This document shows, piece after piece, positions 1-13,100 of a stretch of 64,000 bases of DNA (position 1 is the stretch's first letter; every line of letters begins with the position of its first letter). This DNA comes from Tubulanus polymorphus (lineage: Eukaryota > Nemertea > Palaeonemertea > Tubulaniformes > Tubulanidae): positions 7,860,350 to 7,924,349 of the forward strand of contig NC_134029.1 of assembly GCF_964204645.1 (NCBI RefSeq), read 5' to 3'. The notes under the pieces were generated by a model. That model was not told the DNA's origin. It searched no databases and saw only the letters and a list, made by a program, of their open reading frames with translations. The position numbers were made by a program, and so were the translations under genes.

Positions 1-1116
1 ATTTTCTGTACCAATTTGTTCATACTCATTAAATTTGTTCGTTATATAGTCATCATCATCATCATCTTCTTCACTATCTCTCTCATCATCATAAGCAGCG
101 AACTCTTCACCGGGTTTATACTTGAACATATCCTCGAGTTGATTTCTCGCCAGATCGGTCATGTGCGTAACATCGATCGGTTCCGCGCCACTCAGGTCGA
201 GATCCAGATCGGATATTTCCGACGTCGGTTCCGCAGCAGTCCTCGGCGTTGCTTGTGGCGAACTCGTCTCCGAAAGAGTTTCGTTCGCGCGTCGCAGTAA
301 ATCTCTCGCGCGTGAAATCGCGTCGCTACCGATCGACATCGCATCTTCCTGATCGGCAAGAACGTCCGATATCTTAATAGCAGATGCAAATTCAGCTTCG
401 GCGCTGGATCGTCCGGAACGTTGTTCTTCGGGTGGAGACAATGGAGGTTGCTGCCGTTTAGATGAGGAGACGGCGAATAATCTTGAGACGGGAGACTGGT
501 TGGGATCTGGTAGCGCTTGAGACACGCTCGGCTCTGGATACATGGATGATACAGGATGATCGAGCCTGGTCCGAGTTAAAGCCGGCGGGGGCAAGACTTT
601 TTCGTTGAATATATTCCCGCCGAGCTTCTGAGTAAATCTCTTATTTATCACATCCAGTTCATCCAAATTAGCTCTGTAAATGACATCAAAACGTGTTGAT
701 TAATCAAAGAATTAACAACATTCAGAGACTGAGCCACTTTTTATCTCATTTCCCAGGTACAGGTCACATTATCATTATGTCAAATTTATAGCATTGCAAG
801 AGTAAATGTTTACCGGGTTGACCGGTTACTACTGCGTTGAGGATACAGGAAGGTTTTGCAAATAATCTTACCTTAAATTGCGGAATAACATTGATCGTGA
901 GGTGTCCTCGACTTCGTCTTGATTCTGTAATGTAGGTGGCGCCCAGTGAGATGTCTGCTGATTTTGTTGTTGATGTAACGACTCGTGATACATGCGTACA
1001 TTAGCGAGGTGTTGACTGAAGTGCGGTAATTTAACCATTTGATCTGAATGTTGGGCTATGTGACTAGGAAACCCTGCATACAAGCCACTCGTCTGATACG
1101 GGCCGACCATCGATGT
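1..1116 (-). CDS. C2CD3: C2CD3 exons 40-41: C-terminal tail (truncated by window edge)
   Basis: Exon 40 (872-1116) encodes the tail segment with YQTSGLYAGFPSHIAQHSDQ and NVRMYHESLHQQQNQQ, matching the vertebrate SHMARQ and RRFHESLHLQ region. Exon 41 begins at 673 (ANLDELDVINKRFTQKLGG) and stays open to position 1. It is Ser/Pro-rich and then strongly acidic, with a run of Glu/Asp encoded around 45-85. The stop codon is not in the window. Confidence 0.88.
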
Positions 1117-4100
1117 CTTTCAAAATAAAAATAATCTTAGAAAGAATTTGAGTCAAGACACTAAGCTACCACTCTAGAAAACCATTGACACTAGTTACGC
1201 AGAAATATTGAACCAAAACACCCAAATAACCTTCCAAATGACACCAGAAAAGGTATTGTAAACGTCTAAGTTACCTTTTTCATCTACCATACAAGTCAAT
1301 TAATTACCTTTGATGGCGAGGGAGGGGCTTGGATAGTCTTGATACCTCGTAGGTGCTCACACGGGGTCACACTTAACTGAAATATAGTTTATACAAACAC
1401 ATTTCAAATTTAAAAACAATTACAAGTTTCGAATCAGTTTCAAATAACTTCTTGGCTTTTGCAAGCTGTGTAGCATGTGGGCTCTCTTGCAAATACTTTA
1501 AATAGTTTTACACTTTGTAGTCATGAAATGTCAACGATCGGTGCAAATGCCTTCATTATCAACTAACCTTAATTTGGCCCTGACATTGCCCGTTGAAGTC
1601 CATGATATTGTACCAGCCACATATTTGAGTTAGACCAATAGTTAATGGACCAACATCAACTGAGATGAAACCAATCACTTTGTCGCAATTCTTGTCTGAA
1701 AACAAACCAAAGGTAATTATGATAGTCCTTACAAGATCCTCACGAGCTCAACTTTTCTATTCAGACTTATCACCAATGTTTTGATCACCGAAATAAGAAT
1801 TTTGTTGCATTTAGACCCAGTAAGTAAACTGAGTACTGTCGACAACACAAGGGAAGCAGATGTTTTATAAAACCAGCAACTACGCAAAAGAATATGTAGT
1901 CCATGTACATACCTGGTTCAGGTTTTGTGGGGTCTACTTTATGCCAAGCTTTGAAAACCAAATTCTTGGGAAAGAAGCAAAAGGTTTGATTAGATAAAAA
2001 TCCCAACAGTTCCATGATAACCAATGGATGATTAACCAACCGAATAGCTCAGCTGATATAGCCTGAATGTGCAAACTTTTCAGTTAAACTTGAGTTTTAT
2101 GACATTTACCTTATCTTGTTCAACAAGCAGTTCTTTACTGAGTCTAGTTTCATGTTCGTGATTCCAGACCGGGTTATTTGAGGCAGTGATGACTTCGGTA
2201 TGCGCTGGTGTTGAACTCTGTCCGGTTTGATATGTTACGTAACAACTTGGGGAATACGACTCACTCCTGAAAGAGAGACATTGATATCAACACCATGCCA
2301 TCACCATCTACCGGTATATGGTAAAGGTAACGGATAGCAGGTGATCCATTTGTTCAGCTACACAGTTATTCAAGTATCGACCCCACATGTGCAATGCTTG
2401 GATAAAAGAACCAAAATATGCATAAGTACTTGTTTTGTTTGTGAAGGTTGTGAAAAACTACCCCAATCTATATATCATAAGTACTAGAATCACAGAAAAC
2501 TTTCCACTATTTTTTTGTAAGAATATGCCTAAATGTTTACTAAATGAAGGTGCTTACGATTGTTTATCAAAATTATCTGTTAAATGCATGGCTCTTTCAA
2601 TGGTAATATGGACAGCGAATGTCTCTTCTTCGGATAGAAGAGGCTTCTCGGGTTTTCTAGCAGTGATGCGTTTTCTCATCGGACTCAGTTCATCATCCGA
2701 AGCCAGGTCGCTGTATCGAATCAATGTTTCATCATGGAAATCCTAGAAAAATGGAAATAGGATCAACTGAATATTTAGTCGACGAAAATTCATCTGAGAG
2801 TATTGAAAGTATATGACCCTAACTAATAAACCTTAACAATGAAATTGAACAAGAATATGGTAAATGCAACATGTCTCCCCAGATATGCAGACAGTATACA
2901 TCTTGAATATCTTATTACCAGAATTGTGCTAAGAATAGCACAATTGTGCTAAGAAATTTAAGATGGCTGCTGTATTGGACAATGATCAACAAAAGGTTTA
3001 GACCTCACAGTCATTCAACCGATAAACTGACCCAATACAATCATCTTCACCCATCAAGGGATTCGAACCCACTACGCTAAAGCTGTTCCCCGAACCCCTT
3101 GACCTCACGAGTCGTTGGAGTCGTTACTAGCCGACCAGAATCCGGTCGTACCAATCACAGCACTTGTAACAAACCGTCAGTAGACTTCTGTTGGTTTTCC
3201 CCTTAAATTGACCATTCAGCGAACGTTTTACCGAACAAGGAAGTATTTCGCAAAGCGATATATGTCGTCACGCGCAACAGCGCCAGTAATGAAATCACGC
3301 TTCATGAGGCCAGGGGGCTGGTGGAAGCGAGTTCGGGAGTGATACCGGACCCCTGGCAAGCGAGGATGAATTGGATTCACATACCCCTCACATGCCCCGA
3401 TACATTAACAAGAAATTCAAAATGGCCACCATGGTGGTGGCCATGGATAGAGGACAATCACCATTTTTAATAGGTGTGAACAAATCGACCATCCAAAGAA
3501 AATACTTCAGGTATGTAGGTTGAATCATGCTTAGAAGCCGCACGCTGACTAAAATGAGATGTCTGCACCACAGAGGTGACATAATACTACCAAATGAGTT
3601 CCAAGAAGCCTTACCTCTTCGGAATGACCATGCTCAGGCTTCATAGTTAAATGCATCATGATATAAGCGCCTCCTAAACTTGATGATCCGGGCTTAAACA
3701 ACGGAAACACACCACTGCAAAACAATCAGTTTAAATGTTAGAACAATTATTTCATCGTCAAATAAGTATCTGAATTCAATAACTGTTAATAATCATTCAT
3801 CCGATGACTTGAAAACCATTGACCAGACAAAAATTCTAGGCAATACCATAAGACACACACTAAAAAATACAGAAAACTCTGCTCTTTGATCTCGTGGCAC
3901 TAATAGATATTCTCGAAGGTAAAAAAATTTGAGAAGTGTCGAATGAGCAAGTTTTAAAGATCTCTCTGCCTTGATGAAGAACAAACCTCAATGGGAAAGC
4001 AGGGGTCCAGATTCCATATATACCACCACCCAGATCAACCCCTGTACAGTGGAACCTCGTTACAAAGAACTCAAATACAACAATTCATCGCATATAAAAA

Positions 4101-7100
4101 ATATAGAATTTCACCCCAAGTAAGAAAATTTGATTAATTTCATACCGGATATAACGAACTATCGGTTATTACGAACAGATTTTCTGGTCCCGTGAAGTTC
4201 GCTGTAACGAGGTTCCACTGTATTAAGGCATTTTCATAATACCTGATACGATGTTGTTTTCTCCTGCGATCATCCAATGATGACAGATCAACGTAAGCGC
4301 TACCGATCAGTTTATCTCTGTGTCGAGGACGTTTCTGATCTGCATCGTCGCTGTAGGTCACCCACACCTGTACTTCCAGCAATTCTTCCCTTAAATACCT
4401 GGAAAATTGAATCGAAAATGGGACTTTATGCACAATATGCGCCTTAAGTATACTCTTGTCTAGACTATCTCTTTATGAGAAAGCAACGGGTAACAACTTA
4501 ATGAAATAAGGGACATTTTTCCGAGGAATGATTTTCAGGCAGAAAGCTATTTACCATAGCTTCTTGGATATCAAGCTAACGCATAGGTTTTTCGCTTGTT
4601 TGGAAAATTCTCATTGCCTCCATCACAAAACACCCCAATGTATTGAGTTAAAAAACAACACCGTTGATGTGGCTAATTATGATGAATATGAACAGTTTAT
4701 AGAAGAAATCATTCATATCTGAGATACATCTTAACATCATTTGATTCGTCGATAGCTCTTACCAAGAGAATGGTGCCGAAGCGCGAACACGAGTAGACTT
4801 GTCATGTTTCAGATCGGCAGATACAAAATGTCCGTCAGTTATGACATTTCGTACCCGTGAACAAACAGCAACTGCAATAAATAATTACGAGATAGTCACT
4901 AAAGTCATCGCTGGCCCGCTGAACATCACTTTTATGAATTGATGTGTGTGTTAATAAGTATTTAGGTAAGGTTAAATAGAATTCTAAATCATAATTGTCG
5001 CAGTTTTTGTTAATATATTGGGACTATTTCCACAACAGTGGGGACAGGTTTCCTTGGCATAGACATATTTTATATAGAGCTCCGGTTGATCGAAAGATCA
5101 TGTCACATACCTTTGTCATAGAACTTGTATCGTACATAACACAGGGTATTGGGATCGAATTTCGTGTGCCCGGTTAAAAGCGTATTCTCGACGGGGAAAC
5201 ACGCTTTATCGATTGCGGCCGTTATCTTGTAGTGACTCGACGACATCTCATCTGAAACAAATTGATACAAATTCATCATTCAACGGGCGGAGAATCCTGT
5301 AGCTGAGAATCTCCAAGAGATAGATAACGGTGTTGGTAAAAAACAACAAGGCTGATTATCAATCATTCTGTAAATATTAAGACCCCAATATGTTCAAAAG
5401 CTTTGAAGGGAGAACAAAGGGAGATTTGAGGTTTAGATTCAACATCATAGAAGTTAGCTTTTCAGGGAAGACGTAATAATTTTTCAGTGAGTTCCTGACA
5501 ATCTAAGTGATGCTGGCGAATTTTTTAGCACAAAAAAAAATAATCTTTCAAGTCTGAGAGACAGGAAAATCACATTTATTCTAGCTAAATAAGCCTACCG
5601 GTAAATGTATAACAATTAAATAGGTCAACACACAACTGGGAATGAACTACATATCAGACTGACCTATATCCTGCCAATTGTCCTCTTCAATCGGAACTTC
5701 AGGAGCCCAGCCGACAGTGCGACCCGCATTTAGGACACGCTCTCTATCATCATGATGGGCAAACTTTACGGACAGTTCAACTCCGCCTACTACTCGCTCT
5801 AAGCCATGCCCACTCAATTCACCGGGATCCTCTTCGCTTTCAGCACCTTTCAAGTGTTCCCAGCCAATTTTCGACAGTTTTATGGGATACCAGCCCTTTA
5901 TACCTAAAAATGGATGATCCATGCGAGAATGAATGTTCACAAATTGTTTAAAAAGAATTGAAATTTACATTTTTTGCTTGACTTATACCGGTTCGCTTAG
6001 TCAGCAGGGATTTCATCGGAATAACAACTGTTCCCAGTAACACATCAGTCATTCCCGGTATCAATTTTCTGCCTTTCACAGCATCAGATCCTGTATTCAC
6101 GTAATCTCCCTCAACATCTACGTATAAAAGACACACAATTTTGTTCGTCAAGTCTTAAACTTAGACCGAATAAGAGACATTTCCGAAAACACAATACGTT
6201 TACCTATATTGAGACCGGGAACTTGGTGCCATATTTCCATCAGAACTTCGGCCGTTTCTAAGATCTCGGCTAAACACAACGCGTCAGTGCCGGCCTCGGT
6301 CCACAGTAACGGACACGGAAAATCCATCTGCGTCGAAAACTCGGGAGCAAAACTGCGAGCGATTGTACGTGTCGTTCGTTCATCCTGCAAACAATAATAA
6401 CCAAGGTTGGCTTTAAAAAAGATTTATTTTTCTTCAGAAAAGATTGAACGACAATAGCCCCAAGCTAATACCATCATACATGATATCTCTTACAATTTGT
6501 TTCTACGCGCTCGTATTCAGAAGGTATTTCAAAAATTTCACGATTATTATAATTGCAACCTCTTTTAAGTAAAGCGCTGTGATTATTTAACATTACAGCT
6601 TTTATAATCAAATAAATCGTTATCATTTTACGAAAGCACGAGGGTGAAATTATCTAGACTTAAGTAGTACGTACCTCTTCGGAGAGGAATGACAGTTTTA
6701 GTTTGACGTAGGAATTCACGCCCACTTCAGAAGCGAACTGCATTCCTCGGTTCAGTCGGGCATGTTTGTCGGCCGCCGTTTTCAGACCCGATGATCGTAT
6801 AATGCCAACGCTTATACAAACAGTCGATCCAGATAGATTCTTCGATGCAGCAATTTGACTTGATTCACTTCTAGGCTGTTGTATAACAAAATATATATGT
6901 GCCACGTAATGCTACATTCGAAGGTTTCATGGGATACTGTTTCAGGGTGGCCACTTTCCGCTCATTTACAAATTTCTTCAGTTTCCCCTTATTTTTCCAT
7001 GTTAATTCCCTGAGCGAATCAGATATATTTTGTGGTTCAAAATGTTATAATTCATTCATTTTTTATGAATCACATATTGATAACAAACATGTGGTCAGTA

Positions 7101-10100
7101 GCATTATCCAAATTCCTCAAGTTTTCCAGGTTTTTGGTAACAATTTTCTGATTCCCTGAGTTTTCCAGGTCAGTGGCGCCACCCTGTAGTTCTCAAACAA
7201 AGTACAGTTGATTTTCATTAAAATACCTGAATAGTTGAAGTTTTGTAATTCAACGTGATATCCAAAACTCCGGGTGCCTACAACGTAACAGATTCAAAAT
7301 ATCATTATTCCGTTGAAATAATCATCTGAGAAGTATTTCAAACCAGTGATGGTAAATCCATTTTCGTACCTTGTCGTCGTGATCTTCAGGGTTAACAAGA
7401 GCAAGAGGTAACGAAAAAGTCTGCACGCTTGTTTCACCCGGTTTTTGCATGGTTACCATAGCGCATAACTTAGCCAGCGGTAAAACAGCCTGAAACGCCA
7501 AAAATGCCATTCAATCTATATGTTTAACCATAATACAGCTACTCAATGTTGAAGTTTCGAGTAAATTTTGCCATGACTCCTAAGCAATGATCTAATAGTA
7601 TCAATATTTCTATTTCTAGGTATTCTAAGTACTTCAAGCATATGCGACATTAGACGACATACCTTGGCTATCACTTGATCCCTGACGTTAGGTGAATAAT
7701 ACCGACACCATAACTCAAATGGAACCCCACCAGCCCCACCTCCAACACCTGCGCAAGCTGGAAACGAGACACAAATATTTCGTTTATTGATATTCAATTC
7801 ATTATATATCTTATGAAACTCCGGTACAAGATATATTTCCAGTTCGGGCCATGAAATATATCTCACAGTAACGGGAGTTCTAGATTTTTAGCACTTTCTG
7901 TAAGAAATGCACCGAACGTACCTGTTAGGATCTCCCGCTGAACAGGAGTTCCCGACGGAAGAGTTATCCGATGTTTGGTAATATCGTGAAACACTGGATC
8001 CGGTATACACAACGTCGTCGCTGTACGATACTGTTTTAATGTCGGTGTAGCTGAAATCAGACAATCCACCGATGAAAGGCCATTTATAATATAAGAAATC
8101 CTGCAAACCACTTCAATTAACCCATAGCTAGCAACTTGAGGTGTTTCATGCACATTACGAAAGAATCAAAAAGTTTTTCGAACTGACTACGTGCCATAAA
8201 TTGAGTAGACATGTACGCAGTATAGCATTACCCTGGTACATGCATAATAACAGTATACTATGCCTTACTAAGTAGGGTTGGAACTGTAAATATTTCACCG
8301 TATTCACCCGATACGGAGTTGAGAATCAGGGAAATAACAGGTTTATCGAATAATATTATATTATTTACGTATAGAAGTAAATTTTAGTTAAATTCACCTA
8401 TTTGAGCAGTTTATAAAATAGGGAGGAGTCTTGTAGCATATTTCTAGTCACAGTGGAACTGCATAGAATTTGCGTCCATACTCACTATGTTTAATCACGT
8501 GTCCGTCCAGCGATTGTTGTTGCATTTGTGATGGGAAGTGATATTGTATAAAACAATCAGCTTCTCCCCAAATCATATCCGTTAACAAACCCAAATCTCT
8601 TACACCTTCGACAACTACTTCAAACTGATGCTCAATGGATGTACTAGGTATAGGCGCAACACATTCGCTATTCAGAAGATTGTGTCTGCAAAATTGAAAG
8701 AAAAAGCAATTAATATCTAAAATCGAGGTACTTGATTTATCCAAGGTACAGTTACAGATTCATGAGTTAGAAGATCATTATTGCTACGCAAATTTTCTCA
8801 TTTCAATTTTTCTTCAGGTAGTCATCCAATATTTCAAAATAAGCCATGTTTGCATCTCTGGAGAGAACTTCTCCAAATAGAGAGTAAGGTAATACCTTTC
8901 AATGAATTTTTCTGGCTTTTCAGGATCATTGACAGATGATTCTGGATTTAATTTGATCTTTTGTAAAGCATTAACCTACAAAACGAACAAGAATCCAATT
9001 TCAATAAACACAAGATATCAACTTTCAACTTTCGACAGATTTCGTAATGAATGATAGCGTTACCTGCTCCATAGATCCCATTCCTAGCAGTACTTTCAGT
9101 TGTCCGAACTGCGTCCCACTGAACGGATCTACAACCGGCATGTAGTTATCCACAGACATTATCGGATACTGAAACACACAATAATGAATCATACAAATTT
9201 AAAACAACGCAACTTCAATTGTTGAAGTTACTGCACTAATGCCCTCACAGCTGTGGAAAAACTGTAATTTTTTTCCAACGACTGCATTCTTAAGATTAGA
9301 GACGTTGAGTTTGCGCTTACCTGTGCCTTAAGCAAAGCGTTTGTGATACGTTTATCCCTCAGTGACATGTAGAACTGATGTAAGGACAACTTAACGATTC
9401 CAATCAACTGAAATTAAATACATGTACATTCAAATATCATGAAAAAGGTTTAAAGAAAGTGGTCATGGTTAGACAATAGATTATGGGCATGAAAACACAA
9501 TCCACCCCAGTAGAAAAATTAATTATACCGTATCAGTCATTCTAAAACCCAGATTTTACCAATTTGACTATTATCTCGATCAATGGCTAATCGTGAAGAT
9601 AGACAATATTTGATAACCGACATGCTTAGATAGAAACTATAGTACATACTGCAATATTTGAAATCCTACATGCTGTGATGAATATAAAAGAACAGAGATT
9701 TTCATAAGGCAAAGCAATGAATTTTAGCCTTGGTTGATCATAGGTTTCAAGCAAAGACAATTTATTATCCATTATTCAACAACACCTCACTGTTGACACC
9801 TAAAGTTGAGAAGTGGATCTGGTTCAATTTACATTTACGTTCAGGGATAAGTGATGAATCCCATACCGTACCTTGTCATTTTCCGACGAAGTTTTCTTGT
9901 CCCAAACTTCGATCACCATGAAATTGTTTTTCATTCGCTCCAACAACGATTGAGTGACCAACACGGGCGCCACCTGGCAGAAATTAAACTCCGGATCAAA
10001 CGTTCCCCAGCAGACATCCGACCGTACGAGATCGCTGCACCAGAACATACGACAAACCAGATAGATATTCCGCGTTGAAAAGTCTCGCAGTTTCACGGCT

Positions 10101-13100
10101 GCCGCCGATGGCGGAAATTTAGATGGCACCGATGAACCGTGTTGTACCGATGGTGAACCGTGCAAGTTGATGTTTCGACCATCGGAAACCATGAGAATCA
10201 TGTGCAATGTCATTGCCTTAAAAATCAGAAAAAGAGAACCGTCTTCATCAGTCAGAATAGTGGAAATCTGGTTTAGTTATAGATTATGTATTATCCCAAT
10301 AGGGAAGAAGTGGCTCGAAACATATGAAATATTTGTTTAAGTATCGGTATTTACTTTAGGTATCATTTCTGAAGCTAAAAATTTTAGAACCAGCCAATAG
10401 TCGTCCACAATTGCGGAATCGTATCTAAGAATAGAATAATTGTAACAGTTTCTAGAATAGATATGATCTTCAACAAAATAAACTGGGCTTATTTCAGATC
10501 CTCACACTTTGCAGAGTTTGAAAAGGTATAGCTTTTACGCAATTAACCAAACATATTCTTACCTCTACTTCTTCCATACCAGCTGCTACAGCCATCTGAG
10601 GACTAGTGTTTTGTTTCAATTTGGTCGATTCAGTAACAACGCTGCGTTTTGACATTTCATTTACACTTTTCGAAACCGGCTCAGCTTTCGCGGGTCGAAC
10701 GGATGAACTGGTTCCTTTCATAGATTCTGCCCAAAAAAGACGTACTAAATTCAATATTTTCACTATGAGGGGTTGCTTGAAAGTCTAATCCTATGGATAA
10801 CCTACCGGGCGTCGGTGGAAGCTTGGCAGTTGGCTTTGGTTGAGGAATCGGTACAACTTTGGGATTCTTCATTTCGGCTAATCTGGTTTTGGCCAAAGCA
10901 TTCGCAAAATCCTTACTTTCAGAAGCAAGTTCAACAGAAACCTGCGGGTAACGAGAAGAATTCTACTAGTCTCATGCAGTAGCAGATTGGCGTTTGGAAA
11001 GTTTAAAACTAAACGACTAAAGAATATTTGAAATTGGTTCATCACGGTGTGTTGGAAGACAGAAATTATATTTTCATTTCTTAAGCACTTTGTGATTTCA
11101 GATGGAAACCTAAACGAACCTTTAATCGACCAGCGATAGGCCTCTCTTGCGCAGTGCTATCCATTGTTGATGAACCAGTAACTTTCTCTTTTACCAGTAG
11201 ATTGTTGTCAACGTGAAGATTTCCAGACTTCAAAATGGCCTTCAATGGTATACTACAACTTCCGACGTGAGTGGGCTTGAAATATAAAACGCATACGTAA
11301 ACTCATTGACAATTCAGAGTAAATGCTGAAAGAATCATCATTTAGATAAACTTCGAATTGCGTAGCGAAATTGACAAATAAATAGAAACCACAGGTTATA
11401 ATTTAATTCATCAACCCGCAGCATTGCTCAGAACATATCATATAACCAGTACCAGTTTCTAGTTTTCTTTTACAAATAGAAACCAGCTTGAGAAAAACTT
11501 CAACTATCTCAAATCATCCGATACGAATTGTCCAATCAATCGCTGTCCACATTCCGTGGAAATCTCAAGTCTGATCCTACACTGTATTTCCCACTATTGA
11601 AATTAGACAGTATTTCCTTCCAAATGACTTTTCTACACATTATATGAATGATCTGTTCACAAAAACATCATCACTAGGTAAATCAAGTCAGACAGGTGAT
11701 GATATAACGTACCATTTTCTGTCCCGGATAACGACTGAATATCTTAAACGCGAGTGCGTACTTCCACCATCTTTCGATCGTGCTGCCGTCGAACAGCACC
11801 GGAAAAACCGAACGGTGCCCGAAGACAACTTCGGAGCCTTGAACTTTTTTCGACACGACTCGCATCACCTCGGTAGCCATCGTATTGGGCGTGTATTTGT
11901 CGCGGGACGACGCGACCACCGGGAACTGATACTCGACGAAGTATGTGTTGGTTTTCTGCGGTTTCGGCGGCCGGCCGCGACTCGCCTGCGCCGGTCTCTG
12001 GTCGGTATTCGCGGCGAGTAACTGCAACACGTCTATGCTGACGCGCGCTACTTGAATACGCCCCAATAATGTCAATCGTTCAACGCTTAAACCATCAATT
12101 TTATCCGATGAGCCCTTGGTTTTCCTTTGAGTTTCTGAAAAAATCCAAAATTATTTACAATTCATTCGTTTTTAATTGAATCACATACTGATAAAGAAAT
12201 ACGCAGTCAATAGCATTATCCGAATTGCTTTAGGTTTGCCAGAGTAAGTTTTTTTAAGTTTTTGGTAAAATTTCTCAAATTCCCTGATTTTTTCTCAATT
12301 TTTCTGATTCCCCGACTTTTCTAGGTTATCCAGGTCAGTGCCTACGTCCCAGTAACACACGACCTCGAACACGAGTCGTGGCTTTCAACCGAAGACGGTA
12401 CATTTACCGCTCCTGAAAGCGGTCCCAGGAGTAAATTTATCGAATTTAACCCAGTTTCTCAACACAGCTAAACTCATCAAAGTTAAATACAAGATATGCG
12501 TATCAATCAATACCTGAATCATCATCGAACTCATTGTCAGATGGAGTCATATCGAACGAAACTTTCGACGCTTCTGATCTTTGAGATATGCTAACGTTAT
12601 CATCCTCCTCTTCCTCCGCTTCCTCTTCTCTTTTCTCTCTCTGTACATCTCGGTTTTCTCTCTTCTTTCTTCCTCCCGTGACGGACGATTCCCTTGAAGG
12701 CGGTCGCTGAAAACAAAGATCGAAGTTCTTTTATCTGATCGATCTGAAATTTGTAAAACGGCACAGAACCCAATTTTGCCAGATAGAGAAGACAGTCTTA
12801 CTATGTTGCCCGCATCTTCTAATGAGGTGTTATGCTGCCTTTTACTTTTCCTCTGTTTCTTAGAACTGGAGTTACTATTATTACCAATGTAAGCATCATC
12901 ATCCTCACTACTTTCATCATACGTTTCCTTTAACAAAAGACAGATAATTATAGATTGGATCATCCACTTTAAAGGAAAATAGCACTCGATATCCAGAAAT
13001 TTAATGCGACTAACCTGTCCTTTTCGCTTATAAAACAGTTCCTCTAGAATACTTTCGTCGTGAATCGGGTCTCCGGGATCGCTCAACCACTCGTCATCAT

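Noticed and set aside
11644-12021. 125-codon plus-strand open frame
   Set aside because: Antisense shadow of C2CD3 exon 14, whose minus-strand reading matches a C2 domain.
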